From Alphaproteobacteria bacterium (GTDB taxonomy: Bacteria; Pseudomonadota; Alphaproteobacteria; CAAGCB01; CAG-977), in the NCBI GenBank assembly GCA_024413465.1, contig JAKSVU010000002.1, positions 1 through 64,000 on the forward strand: DNA of 64,000 nt. Direction: 5' to 3'. Positions 45,748 to 54,097 of this stretch are shown in pieces. The translations under genes were made by a program, and so were the position numbers. Below the pieces are notes generated by a model, which saw nothing but the letters and a program-made list of their open reading frames with translations, did no database searches and was not told where the DNA came from. Each line of letters begins with the position of its first letter. Position 1 is the first letter of the stretch.

Positions 45748-46836
45748 ATGCCTCAGATCAAAAGAATTGGTGTGTTAACGAGTGGTGGTGACTGCGCTGG
45801 TTTAAATGCAGTTATTCGTGCTGTTGTTCATCGTGCAATTTGGACTTATGGTTGGGAAGTATACGGGATTATTGATGGAACAGATGGTTTAACTTTCCGT
45901 CCATTACGCTATCGTAAAATGAATGTTTCCGATTTCCATATGCCATATGCTCGCTTGGGTGGAACAATGTTGGGAACAATTAATAAAGGTAGCCCATTTG
46001 CTCATCCAATGCCAGATGGTACAACAAAAGACTTGACCGAAGATTTTGGGGCAGGTTGCCGTGAATTAGGCTTGGATGCTTTGGCTGTTATCGGTGGTGA
46101 TGGCTCTATGGCTATTGTTTCAAAATTATGTCGTGGTGCAGGCATTACAATGGTTGGTATTCCAAAGACGATTGATAATGATACCCCAGTTACAGAACAC
46201 TCTGTTGGATTCTCTACAGCTCGTGACGTTTGTGTTGAAGCTTTAGACAGATTGGATTCGACCGCTTCTTCTCACCATCGTGTTATGATTTGTGAAGTTA
46301 TGGGGCGTGATGCTGGCCATGTTGCATTGCATTCAGCTATTGCTGGTGGCGCAGATGTTTGCTTGATTCCAGAATTACCTTATACATTGGAAGGTGTTGT
46401 TCGTAAATTACACTTGGTTCGTGAACAGGGACGTGATCACTGCTTGGTCGTTGTTGCTGAAGGTGTTAAGACACCAGAAGGACAAAATATTTCAGTGGCT
46501 CAAGTCGATGGCGTTCGCTATGGTGGTATCGGTCAATATTTGAGTGCAAGATTGAATGAAATTGATCCTCGTTTTTCAACACGTGTTACGGTTTTGGGAC
46601 ACGTTCAACGTGGTGGTGTTCCTGCTGCACATGACCGTTTAGCTGCTGCATGCTTTGGTGTTCATGCTGTTGATGTTTTGGCTCAGGGTAAAACAGAAAG
46701 AATGGTTGTTTGGAAATCTGGTACAATTACAGATGTCAGCTTGGATGAAGTTGCTGCTGTTGGTACACAAAAGGTTGATCCAAATGGAATGATTGTCAGA
46801 ACGGCACGTGGTCTTGGCATGTATGTCGGCGAATAA
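45748..46836 (+). CDS. pfkA: 6-phosphofructokinase, group with Gly104/Lys124 signature
   Basis: Phosphorylates fructose 6-phosphate in glycolysis. The 362-aa protein has 'LTSGGDCAGLNAVIRAVV' (phosphoryl donor loop), 'VIGGDGSMAIVSKL' and the catalytic 'IPKTIDNDTPVTEHSVGF'. 'GGDG' is the residue pattern of ATP-dependent enzymes whereas 'PKTIDND' has the Lys found in PPi-dependent ones; this mixed signature is known from one group of mostly ATP-dependent enzymes. The donor should be checked by assay. The ATG at 45748 has AAGGAG 9 nt upstream; the frame extends 15 codons further up without support. A terminator follows. Confidence 0.93.
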   Translation: MPQIKRIGVLTSGGDCAGLNAVIRAVVHRAIWTYGWEVYGIIDGTDGLTFRPLRYRKMNVSDFHMPYARLGGTMLGTINKGSPFAHPMPDGTTKDLTEDFGAGCRELGLDALAVIGGDGSMAIVSKLCRGAGITMVGIPKTIDNDTPVTEHSVGFSTARDVCVEALDRLDSTASSHHRVMICEVMGRDAGHVALHSAIAGGADVCLIPELPYTLEGVVRKLHLVREQGRDHCLVVVAEGVKTPEGQNISVAQVDGVRYGGIGQYLSARLNEIDPRFSTRVTVLGHVQRGGVPAAHDRLAAACFGVHAVDVLAQGKTERMVVWKSGTITDVSLDEVAAVGTQKVDPNGMIVRTARGLGMYVGE

Positions 46837-46864
46837 TTAGTTGTTCTGTTTATAAATTTGAAAA

Positions 46865-46898
46865 AGTGGAATAGAAAAAAATCTATTCCACTTTTTTT
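46865..46898 (+). terminator. Terminator after phosphofructokinase
   Basis: A 10-bp perfect stem (AGTGGAATAG / CTATTCCACT, 46865-46874 with 46883-46892), 8-nt loop of A, then a T-run. A-run on the left makes it able to work on either strand. Confidence 0.93.
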
Positions 46899-46900
46899 CT

Positions 46901-46930
46901 TTGATTTTCAATATGTTTTTGAGTTATACT
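46901..46930 (+). promoter_or_regulatory. Promoter of the DUF465 gene
   Basis: TTGATT and TATACT are separated by 18 nt, ending 37 nt before the ATG at 46968. It lies directly after the phosphofructokinase terminator, as expected for an independent unit. Confidence 0.55.
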
Positions 46931-46967
46931 AACCCTAGGTTTTTTATTTTAAGTGGGAGATCCCGTT

Positions 46968-47129
46968 ATGGCAGATAATCATTTACAGTCTTTAAAACAA
47001 AAACATGCAGCTTTGGATGTTGAAATCGAAAAAGAAATGGCTCGTCCTTTGCCTGATGAAACAAAAATTTCAAGTTTAAAACGTCAGAAGTTGAAATTAA
47101 AAGAAGAAATTGAAGCTTCAGAAGAATAA
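46968..47129 (+). CDS. DUF465 (YdcH-like) small protein
   Basis: A 53-aa helical protein of the DUF465/YdcH family, common in Alphaproteobacteria. 'LQSLKQKHAALDVEIEKEM' and 'ISSLKRQKLKLKEEI' are the two helices of the expected coiled-coil hairpin. A GGGAGA site precedes the ATG. It has its own promoter and terminator. Molecular function is not known. Confidence 0.9.
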   Translation: MADNHLQSLKQKHAALDVEIEKEMARPLPDETKISSLKRQKLKLKEEIEASEE

Positions 47130-47134
47130 TTTAA

Positions 47135-47167
47135 AAAAGGGAGGTTTTTCTCCCTTTTAATTTTTTT
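47135..47167 (+). terminator. Terminator after the DUF465 gene
   Basis: Stem AAAAGGGAG / CTCCCTTTT (47135-47143 with 47150-47158), 6-nt loop, followed by AA and seven T. Begins 6 nt after the DUF465 stop. Confidence 0.9.
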
Positions 47168-47239
47168 GTTAATACAAAAATAGTAAATTACTCATATATT
47201 ATAAATATAGGTTTTTATATTTTTTAGGGAAAGAATATT

Positions 47240-47980
47240 ATGAATAAAGTCGCTGAAAAGAAAGAAGAAATAAAAGAGCGTCCTTTGTTAGTCTTATGTC
47301 CCGCTTTGTTAACGGGTAAAGAATTGTTTTCTAAAACGATTCAAACGTTGAGTAAGACTTATGATATCTTTGTTCCAGAATTATATCATTATCAAGATAT
47401 ACAAGAATGTGCTTCAAAAATTTTGAAAAGTATTCCTCAAACAACATTTTTCTTGGGGGGAATTTCTATGGGGGGATACGTTTCCTTTGAAATATATAGA
47501 CAAGCTCCAGAACGTGTTAAAAAATTGATTTTAATAGATACAAATCCATTCCCTGAAAATTTTCAAACAATAGACCAGCGTAAAAAGTCAATGGAAAAAG
47601 CGCAAAAAAGTGGATTGGAAGCGATTTTTGAAAAATCATTGTATAAAATGTTATCTGCAGAACACCAACAAAATGAAAAAATGAAAAAAACTTTAGCAGA
47701 TATGGCTAATAAAATTGGGGTAAAAGGATATATTAATGAACAGTACATTATTATATCTCGTCCAAGTTCAATTCCAACTTTATCACAAATTGTTTGTCCG
47801 ACGTTGGTTGTTTGTGGAGAATTGGATGCTTTAGCTACACCTTCAATGATGCAAAATCATACACATTATATCCGAGACGTTGAAAACGTTTTGATTCCTG
47901 ATTCTGGACACTTTCCTCCTCTTGAAAATCCAAAAGAATTTACAGCAGTTATCAAGAGTTTTTTGAAAAAGAAAAAATAG
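47240..47980 (+). CDS. Alpha/beta-fold hydrolase
   Basis: A 246-aa alpha/beta hydrolase, probably an esterase. The nucleophile elbow is 'LGGISMGGYVSFE' (Ser), the acid lies in 'VVCGELDALATP' and the His in 'DSGHFPPLENPKEF'. 'LLVLCPALLTGKELF' is the oxyanion region. No signal peptide, so cytoplasmic. The substrate is unknown. It ends 10 nt from the convergent last gene of the nucleoside salvage operon. Confidence 0.88.
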   Translation: MNKVAEKKEEIKERPLLVLCPALLTGKELFSKTIQTLSKTYDIFVPELYHYQDIQECASKILKSIPQTTFFLGGISMGGYVSFEIYRQAPERVKKLILIDTNPFPENFQTIDQRKKSMEKAQKSGLEAIFEKSLYKMLSAEHQQNEKMKKTLADMANKIGVKGYINEQYIIISRPSSIPTLSQIVCPTLVVCGELDALATPSMMQNHTHYIRDVENVLIPDSGHFPPLENPKEFTAVIKSFLKKKK

Positions 47981-47990
47981 AATTTATTGA

Positions 47991-49268
47991 TTATTCTACA
48001 ACAATAGCTCCTTGAAGATGGGCTATGGCTTGGTTTGCTGTTTTTTCATCACAAGCATGAACAAAAGCCATTGGAACTTGTTCTGAAACAAACATTCCTA
48101 ATTTGCAGAAATTTGTATAACCTGCACTATAATCAATTTTCTGTTCACTATACAGACGCCCAGCTCCCATTTCTATCATGGATAAACCAATCCATCGTAA
48201 ATTCATGGATTTAACTGTTCCAGGTTGTTTAGGATAAACTGGTTTTACAACGGGTGCTGTTGGTAAAAATGCTGAAGGATTTGACATAAAAGCTGGAGAA
48301 ACTCCCATTTCATAAAGCATCTTAGAAAATTGTTCAGCTGCTTTTCCTGATGAAATGATATTTTCAATTTTTCTGTTTGCTTCTTCTTCGGTTTTACAAA
48401 TTTCATTATGTAGTAAAACAGTTCCAGCTACTTTTTTTGTTTGAATCATCAATTCTTCATCTCGAGGACCAAAAGCTCCGGTTAAAAAAGCCCAGATTTC
48501 ATATATTTCAAGAGCATTTCCAATGTTTTGTCCCACAATTTGATTCATATCAGAGTAACAAAAAGAAGTTTCAATTCCGAAAATTTGACAGCATTTGTTT
48601 AATAAGGATCTAAATTGCTCTGTTTCTACAGGTGTTTTTGTAAGAGAGCCAGAGCCAACCTTTAAATCAACAGTTAATTTATGTATGCCACTTGCTACTT
48701 TTTTTACTAATATAGAAATAATCATTAAATCTAAACTAGACAAAGTAGCAGTTGTGTCTCGAATGCTCTGTATGCGAACGTCAGCAGGAGCGAATTGTTC
48801 TGTTGACGTCATAAAGGCGCATCCAGCATTTTTTATAGCTTTTTTGAATTTAGAATGTGAAGGATGTGTTGCATAACCGCTAATAGAATTTAATTTATCA
48901 AGTGTTCCACCAGTATGATATTGCATTTTATCTGATAACATAGGGATATACATACCACAGGCAGCTAAAACGATAGCGACTAAAATTTCAGATTTATCTC
49001 CTACACCTGGCATTGAATAAATGGAAGCAACAGGACCGTCAAGCTCCATTGTTTCCCAATCAAAAATCATACCGGTATCTACAATTTCACGAATCATGTT
49101 GGTTAATTCATTTGTTGATAACCCATTGATATACATAGCCATAAGCATGGCAGCTAACTGACCATCAGAAATTGACCAATCTTCAATACCTTCAACTAAT
49201 TGGTGGATTTCATCACTTGTTAGCTGTTCATGATCACGTTTTTTGGAAATAAGATCTATAATTTTCAT
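47991..49268 (-). CDS. Thymidine phosphorylase paralogue lacking the active-site His
   Basis: A 425-aa member of the pyrimidine nucleoside phosphorylase family, aligned end to end with E. coli DeoA (440 aa). Retained are 'HTGGTLDKLNSISGY', 'VDLKVGSGSLTKTP', the Arg of 'SIRDTTATL' and the Ser/Lys of 'IISILVKKVASG'. Lost is the phosphate and base loop 'DKHSTGGVGD', which reads 'SIYSMPGVGD' here (Lys to Ile83, His to Tyr84). It is the last gene of the salvage operon, separated from deoB by a GC-rich hairpin. It may be inactive, altered in specificity, or act with the paralogue at 50.6 kb, whose losses are complementary. Confidence 0.87.
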   Translation of the reverse strand: MKIIDLISKKRDHEQLTSDEIHQLVEGIEDWSISDGQLAAMLMAMYINGLSTNELTNMIREIVDTGMIFDWETMELDGPVASIYSMPGVGDKSEILVAIVLAACGMYIPMLSDKMQYHTGGTLDKLNSISGYATHPSHSKFKKAIKNAGCAFMTSTEQFAPADVRIQSIRDTTATLSSLDLMIISILVKKVASGIHKLTVDLKVGSGSLTKTPVETEQFRSLLNKCCQIFGIETSFCYSDMNQIVGQNIGNALEIYEIWAFLTGAFGPRDEELMIQTKKVAGTVLLHNEICKTEEEANRKIENIISSGKAAEQFSKMLYEMGVSPAFMSNPSAFLPTAPVVKPVYPKQPGTVKSMNLRWIGLSMIEMGAGRLYSEQKIDYSAGYTNFCKLGMFVSEQVPMAFVHACDEKTANQAIAHLQGAIVVE

Positions 49269-49282
49269 TCTAAAAACCTAAA

Positions 49283-49310
49283 TCCCCCTCTTTTATGGGA
49301 AAGAGGGGGA
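49283..49310 (-). terminator. GC-rich hairpin between deoB and the DeoA paralogue
   Basis: An 11-bp perfect stem (TCCCCCTCTTT / AAAGAGGGGGA, 49283-49293 with 49300-49310) with a 6-nt loop lies in the 50-nt gap inside the salvage operon. On the minus strand a broken T-rich stretch follows, so it is a weak terminator/attenuator or a transcript-stabilising hairpin that would lower expression of the last gene. Confidence 0.6.
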
Positions 49311-49318
49311 ATTTTAAT

Positions 49319-50566
49319 TTACTTCTTTAAAAATGATTTGCCATTTTCAAAAGCAGGTAATCCTAAGTATTCAGCGATTGTTTGGCCAATGTCAGAATAC
49401 GTATCACGACATCCCAAATAACGAGGTTCTACACCTTTGCCGAACATGATTACAGGAACATGTTCGCGAGTATGGTCAGAACCTTTATATGTTGGATCAC
49501 AGCCATGATCTGCTGTGATAAAGCATAAATCGCCTTCTTTGATTTCTGCAAATAATTCTGGTAAGCGAGAATCAAAGTATTCCAAACCAGAAGCATAGCC
49601 TGAAACGTTACGGCGATGTCCCCAGTCCATATCAAAGTTCACAAAATTTGGGAAGATGATTGAATTATCTGGAGCTGTACGAACTTCATCTAATGTACGG
49701 TCAAATAATTCTTGCAATCCAACGGCTTTTACAGCTTTTGTAATGCCTTGAGCTGCAAAAATATCGCTGATTTTACCAATGGAAATAACATTACCACCAG
49801 CTTCCTTTAATTTATCCAAGACTGTTTTTGCAGGAGGTAATACAGAATAGTCATGACGACCACCAGTGCGTTTAAAATCAGCTGCGCAAGTTCCATCAAA
49901 TGGACGAGCAATAACACGAGCAATAGCGCCAGGTAATTTACCTTGTTCAAACCATTCATTCAATAAATCACGTGCAATATGACAAATGTCATAAAGGCGT
50001 TCTAATCCGAAAGTTTTTTCATGTGCACAAATTTGGAAAACGCTGTCTGCAGATGTATAAACGATAGGTTTCCCTGTTTTCATACATTCTTCACCTAATT
50101 CTTCCAAAATAACTGTTCCTGAAGCAGCTTTGTTCCCAATGACTCCTGGCAATTTTGCACGTTTACAAAATTCTTCTAATAATTCTTGAGGGAATGAAGG
50201 GTATTCACCTGGGAAGTATCCCCACTTGAATGTTACTGGAACACCAGCCATTTCCCAGTGACCTGATGTTGTATCCTTTCCCTTGCTGACTTCTTTTGAA
50301 AAACCATAAGCAGCTTTAATTTCAGGAAGAGGAATTTGACAATTTGGAGCATATTCACCATTTAATTGTTTGTACAATTCTCCTAATCCTAATTTGAGCA
50401 TATTAGGAATATTCAATGGTCCTGTTCTGCCGTTTTCAGCTTCACCTTTTGCACATTTTTGAGCAATGTGACCAAGTGTATTTGCACCAACGTCATCAAA
50501 TTTATCAGCGTCAGGGGCTTCACCACAACCAAAAGAATCCATCATTAAAATGATTACACGTTTCAT
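49319..50566 (-). CDS. deoB: Phosphopentomutase
   Basis: Converts (deoxy)ribose 1-phosphate to the 5-phosphate, linking the phosphorylases to DeoC and central metabolism. The 415-aa protein belongs to the alkaline phosphatase superfamily: '[18 protein letters not shown]' with the metal Asp, '[10 protein letters not shown]', '[12 protein letters not shown]' and '[20 protein letters not shown]' carry the metal ligands. The ATG at 50566 is the natural start; an upstream TTG adds only three residues. A member of the cdd-punA-deoC-deoA1-deoB-deoA2 run. Confidence 0.96.
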   Translation of the reverse strand: MKRVIILMMDSFGCGEAPDADKFDDVGANTLGHIAQKCAKGEAENGRTGPLNIPNMLKLGLGELYKQLNGEYAPNCQIPLPEIKAAYGFSKEVSKGKDTTSGHWEMAGVPVTFKWGYFPGEYPSFPQELLEEFCKRAKLPGVIGNKAASGTVILEELGEECMKTGKPIVYTSADSVFQICAHEKTFGLERLYDICHIARDLLNEWFEQGKLPGAIARVIARPFDGTCAADFKRTGGRHDYSVLPPAKTVLDKLKEAGGNVISIGKISDIFAAQGITKAVKAVGLQELFDRTLDEVRTAPDNSIIFPNFVNFDMDWGHRRNVSGYASGLEYFDSRLPELFAEIKEGDLCFITADHGCDPTYKGSDHTREHVPVIMFGKGVEPRYLGCRDTYSDIGQTIAEYLGLPAFENGKSFLKK

Positions 50567-50575
50567 TATGTTCAA

Positions 50576-51895
50576 TTACCTCATATTTATTGTTTCAATA
50601 ATTACAGGTGATAGAACTGGTCGTTCTTCACTTGTTTGTATAGCATTTTGCACTATTTTTTGAGCTTTTGCAAAAGAATCTTCATTCCTTGCATGAATTA
50701 TACAGATTGGAGTATCTGAATCGACATAATCTCCAATATGTTTAAATTCAGTTAAACCAACATCGTAGTCTATTTCTTCACCGATTTTCCTTCTTACACC
50801 TCCCAGTTCTACCAAAGCAGAACCTATTTCTCTTGTATTTACAGCAAAAAGATAACCTGGTTTTAAGGTATAAACTGGGCGAATAACAGGCATTTGTGGA
50901 ATATGTTTTTCTGGACAATCCACAAAATCAGGAGCTCCACCTAGAAGGGTAATCATTTTTGCAAAATGTTCTAAGGCAGTTCCTTTTTCCAATGCTGTAG
51001 TAACTTTTAACTTTGCCTCTTCTTCTGTATGAGCTAAATCATTTGAAAGAAGGGCTTGAGAGGCCAAAGTTATAATATGTTGATATAATCGAGCAGAGCA
51101 ATGCTTTCCCTTCAAGAAATTTACAGCTTCAATTAATTCAACAGAATTCCCAACGGTATCACCGATTACTTGATCAAGAGTAGATAAGATTGCTGTTGAT
51201 TTTACCTGATGGTATGAAGCAACTTCTCGAGCGAATAGGGCAATTTGTTCTGCTTTATGTAAAAAATCTTTTTCATTGATTGGACAACGAATGTCGACTA
51301 AGACACCTTGTACTCCAGCAGCAATTTTTTTTGCAAGAATTGATGAAATTGTTAGAGGAAAAGCTTCTAACGTTCCAACTTCTTTGCGAACAGTGTATAA
51401 TCGTTTGTCTGCCATTGTTAAATCATCAACTTGTCCAACGATGGCGCATCCAGCTTCTTTTGTCGTTTTATAAAACATATCTAGGCTAGGAGATATGTTG
51501 TACCCAAATATACTGTCAATTTTATCAGCTGTGGATGTGTAATAGCTACTTCCTCGTTCAGAAACCATTGGAATATATGCTCCGCATGCTGCTAAAAGAG
51601 GGGCAAAAATTAATCCTGTCTTGTCGCCAATTGATCCTGTAGAGTGAATATCAATAATAGGTCCATTAAGATTTTGAGTGGACCAATCCATTTTTTTTCC
51701 AGAACGAACAATAGCGCGGGTTAAATCAGCAGTTTCTCTGCTGTTTAACCCGCGTAAATATATTGCCATTGTAAGGGCTGCTATTTGTCCTTCGGTAACA
51801 GACCAATCACAAACACCATCCATCAAAAAATCGATTTCTTCGGATGATAATTCCTGTTGATCTCGTTTGTGCCGAATGATTTCAGTGATTAACAC
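50576..51895 (-). CDS. deoA: Thymidine phosphorylase paralogue with altered phosphate site
   Basis: A 439-aa DeoA family protein with the normal length and fold. 'IDIHSTGSIGD' keeps the active-site His (His84) and Ser but replaces the phosphate-binding Lys by Ile83; 'ERGSSYYTSTADKIDSI' replaces 'GRGLGHTGGTLDKL', and 'VDIRCPINEKDFL' replaces 'VKVGSGAF'. The base-binding Arg/Ser/Lys set in 'LYTVRKEVGTLEAFPL' and 'SSILAKKIAAG' remains. It should recognise a pyrimidine nucleoside, but phosphate handling looks changed. Start is a GTG 3 nt after the deoC stop; deoB follows after 9 nt. This is the less degenerate of the two paralogues by the His criterion, hence the tentative symbol. Confidence 0.85.
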   Translation of the reverse strand: MLITEIIRHKRDQQELSSEEIDFLMDGVCDWSVTEGQIAALTMAIYLRGLNSRETADLTRAIVRSGKKMDWSTQNLNGPIIDIHSTGSIGDKTGLIFAPLLAACGAYIPMVSERGSSYYTSTADKIDSIFGYNISPSLDMFYKTTKEAGCAIVGQVDDLTMADKRLYTVRKEVGTLEAFPLTISSILAKKIAAGVQGVLVDIRCPINEKDFLHKAEQIALFAREVASYHQVKSTAILSTLDQVIGDTVGNSVELIEAVNFLKGKHCSARLYQHIITLASQALLSNDLAHTEEEAKLKVTTALEKGTALEHFAKMITLLGGAPDFVDCPEKHIPQMPVIRPVYTLKPGYLFAVNTREIGSALVELGGVRRKIGEEIDYDVGLTEFKHIGDYVDSDTPICIIHARNEDSFAKAQKIVQNAIQTSEERPVLSPVIIETINMR

Positions 51896-51898
51896 CGA

Positions 51899-52660
51899 TT
51901 AATAGCCTTTTGATTCAGTTGGTTTTGAACCATATCCCATAGAAGCTAATAAACTGTCGCGCAAACCTGAAGCCCCAAAACGGAAGGTCATTTTCCCAGC
52001 CCATTTTGGTCCCATAATTTTATCAGCTAATGTCATGTAAGAATCTGCTTGTTCTGTTGTACGAACACCACCAGAAGCTTTAAAGCCAACTGGTTTGTTT
52101 GAATCACGAATAACTTCTAACATTGCATTTGCTGCTTCTAACGTAGCAGAAACAGGTGTTTTTCCTGTAGATGTTTTAATGAAATTTGCGCCACATTCAA
52201 TAGATAATTTGGATGCTTCTGTAATCAATTGAGCATGTGTTAAAACACCACTTTCGATAATTACTTTCATAACCTTTCCAGCACAAGCTTTGCGTGTAGC
52301 AACTAATAAAGCTTTTGCAGATTCAACATCACCATCCATGAATGCTTTATATGGTAAAACAACGTCAATTTCATCAGCACCGTCAGCAATAGCTTGTGTT
52401 GTTTCTGCAACTGTAGCTGCGACATCAGTGCTGCCATGAGGGAAATTTACAACTGTTGCAACGTCAACACCTGTACCCTGTAATTCAGCTTTTGCTAACT
52501 TTACAAAGCGAGGCCATACACAAACGGCAGCTGTATGTCCAAATTCACCATGAGCTTTTTTGCATAATGCAATGATTTTTTCATCTGTATCGTCATCGTT
52601 TAAGCTTGTTAAATCTAACAATGCGAGAGCACGTGCAGCGACTTCGGATTCATTCATCAT
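51899..52660 (-). CDS. deoC: Deoxyribose-phosphate aldolase
   Basis: Splits 2-deoxyribose 5-phosphate to acetaldehyde and glyceraldehyde 3-phosphate. The 253-aa TIM-barrel protein has the Schiff-base Lys in 'FIKTSTGKTPVSATLEA', the second Lys in 'VGFKASGGVRTTEQA', and 'EIDVVLPYKAFMDGD'. The start is one of two adjacent ATGs with an AGGAAAT site upstream, 2 nt past the purine nucleoside phosphorylase stop. Confidence 0.97.
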   Translation of the reverse strand: MMNESEVAARALALLDLTSLNDDDTDEKIIALCKKAHGEFGHTAAVCVWPRFVKLAKAELQGTGVDVATVVNFPHGSTDVAATVAETTQAIADGADEIDVVLPYKAFMDGDVESAKALLVATRKACAGKVMKVIIESGVLTHAQLITEASKLSIECGANFIKTSTGKTPVSATLEAANAMLEVIRDSNKPVGFKASGGVRTTEQADSYMTLADKIMGPKWAGKMTFRFGASGLRDSLLASMGYGSKPTESKGY

Positions 52661-52662
52661 AA

Positions 52663-53478
52663 TTAAATTTCCTTTACAAATTCTGTTAATACGCGTTGTA
52701 ATTTTTTACCAGCTTCGTTAGCTTGGCTGATTGTTTCTTCGTGTGTCATCTTGTATGGAACCATGCCCGCTCCATAGTTTGTTACAACGGATACGCCAAC
52801 AACACGCATACCGCAATGAACTGCACATAATGTTTCAGAAACAGTTGACATACCAACAGCATCAGCACCCAATAATTTGAACATGCGAATTTCAGCTGGG
52901 GTTTCAAAGTTAGGACCAGAAGTCATCAAATAAACACCAGAACGCATGTTAATACCTGTTTTTTCTGCAGTTTCAATTAATTTTTTACGCAAATCTTTAT
53001 CATAAGCGTATGTCATATCTGGGAAACGAGGTCCGATACTATCATCATTTGGTCCAATTAATGGATTGCAACCAGACAAATTGATGTGGTCTGAAATAAC
53101 CATCAAACTACCTGGTCCCATATCGATATTTAAAGAACCAGAAGCATTCGTCAAAATCATGGTTTCAATTCCCAATTTCTTGTAAGAACGAATAACCAAA
53201 GCTAAAGCTGATGGACTATGTCCTTCATAGAAATGAACGCGACCTTGCATACACAAAACATCAACGCCGTTTAATTTCCCAATTACTAAACGTCCAGCAT
53301 GTCCGGAAACAGTAGAATGTGGAAAACCATCAATTTCTTCGTATGGAATAATAACGGGATCAACAATGGCCTCAGCCATTCCACCCAAACCACTGCCTAA
53401 AATGAGACCAATCTTTGGTTCGTGTTTGCCGATTTTAGACTTAATCTGCAATGCAACCTGATCGATGATATCTTTCAT
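52663..53478 (-). CDS. punA: Purine nucleoside phosphorylase (PunA/XapA-like)
   Basis: Cleaves purine (deoxy)nucleosides with phosphate. The 271-aa trimeric-type PNP has 'IGLILGSGLGGMAE' (phosphate loop), 'GRVHFYEGHS', 'TNASGSLNIDMGPGSLMVIS', 'DHINLSGCNPLIGPND', and the base-binding 'VGMSTVSETLCAVHCGM' and 'VVTNYGAG'. The Asn of the last segment indicates 6-oxopurine substrates such as inosine and guanosine. A GAGGAAT site precedes the ATG. It lies between cdd and deoC. Confidence 0.95.
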   Translation of the reverse strand: MKDIIDQVALQIKSKIGKHEPKIGLILGSGLGGMAEAIVDPVIIPYEEIDGFPHSTVSGHAGRLVIGKLNGVDVLCMQGRVHFYEGHSPSALALVIRSYKKLGIETMILTNASGSLNIDMGPGSLMVISDHINLSGCNPLIGPNDDSIGPRFPDMTYAYDKDLRKKLIETAEKTGINMRSGVYLMTSGPNFETPAEIRMFKLLGADAVGMSTVSETLCAVHCGMRVVGVSVVTNYGAGMVPYKMTHEETISQANEAGKKLQRVLTEFVKEI

Positions 53479-53504
53479 AATAATTCCTCTTTAAGTTTTC
53501 CGAT

Positions 53505-53903
53505 TTATAACAAATTTTCTGGACCGAATGAAATCGGTAAGATTTCGGCCAGCGTTAATGATTTGCGAACACCATTACGATCGCAAATATGTACAATTGT
53601 TTCTGGTGTAGAAAATTCTCGGATTCGTTGACGACAAGCACCACATGGAGAAACTAAAGCATCTCCATTCCCCATAACAACAATTTCTGCAATTTTTTTA
53701 TCACCACCTAAAATCATAGCAGAAATAGCCCCCTGTTCAGCACAAGAACCAACAGGATAGGAAGCATTTTCAACATTACATCCGCTATAAAAATGGCCAG
53801 TATCTGTCTTGATCACAGCACCGACCGAAAACTTTGAATACGGGCAATAAGCGTTTTCCATTGCCTTTCGTGCTAAATCTAGCATTTTTTCAATATCGTT
53901 CAT
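53505..53903 (-). CDS. cdd: Cytidine deaminase
   Basis: Deaminates cytidine and deoxycytidine to uridine forms, the first step of the salvage run. The 132-aa homotetrameric-type enzyme has 'FSVGAVIKTDTGHFYSGCNV', 'ENASYPVGSCAEQGAIS' with the zinc Cys and catalytic Glu, and 'SPCGACRQRIREF' with the other two zinc Cys. It opens the operon: PNP follows after 26 nt. Confidence 0.97.
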   Translation of the reverse strand: MNDIEKMLDLARKAMENAYCPYSKFSVGAVIKTDTGHFYSGCNVENASYPVGSCAEQGAISAMILGGDKKIAEIVVMGNGDALVSPCGACRQRIREFSTPETIVHICDRNGVRKSLTLAEILPISFGPENLL

Positions 53904-54029
53904 AGTATGTTGTCCTTAATTTAGACAAATTCGTTGAATATAAAGATTAAAATATTTTTTTTGCAAAGGCAAGTTTTTTCAAATAAAGTGGAGTAAATGA
54001 AAAAAAATCAACGATTCGTTGTAATAATG

Positions 54030-54058
54030 TTGACAAAATATACTATATATTATAGAAT
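54030..54058 (+). promoter_or_regulatory. Sigma70-type promoter for the HExxH gene pair
   Basis: TTGACA and TAGAAT with an ideal 17-nt spacer, ending 39 nt before the ATG at 54098. It lies in the divergent region between cdd and the metallopeptidase-like pair. Confidence 0.72.
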
Positions 54059-54097
54059 TTATCGAAAATTTTGTCTAAAATCAGGAAAAAAGATACA

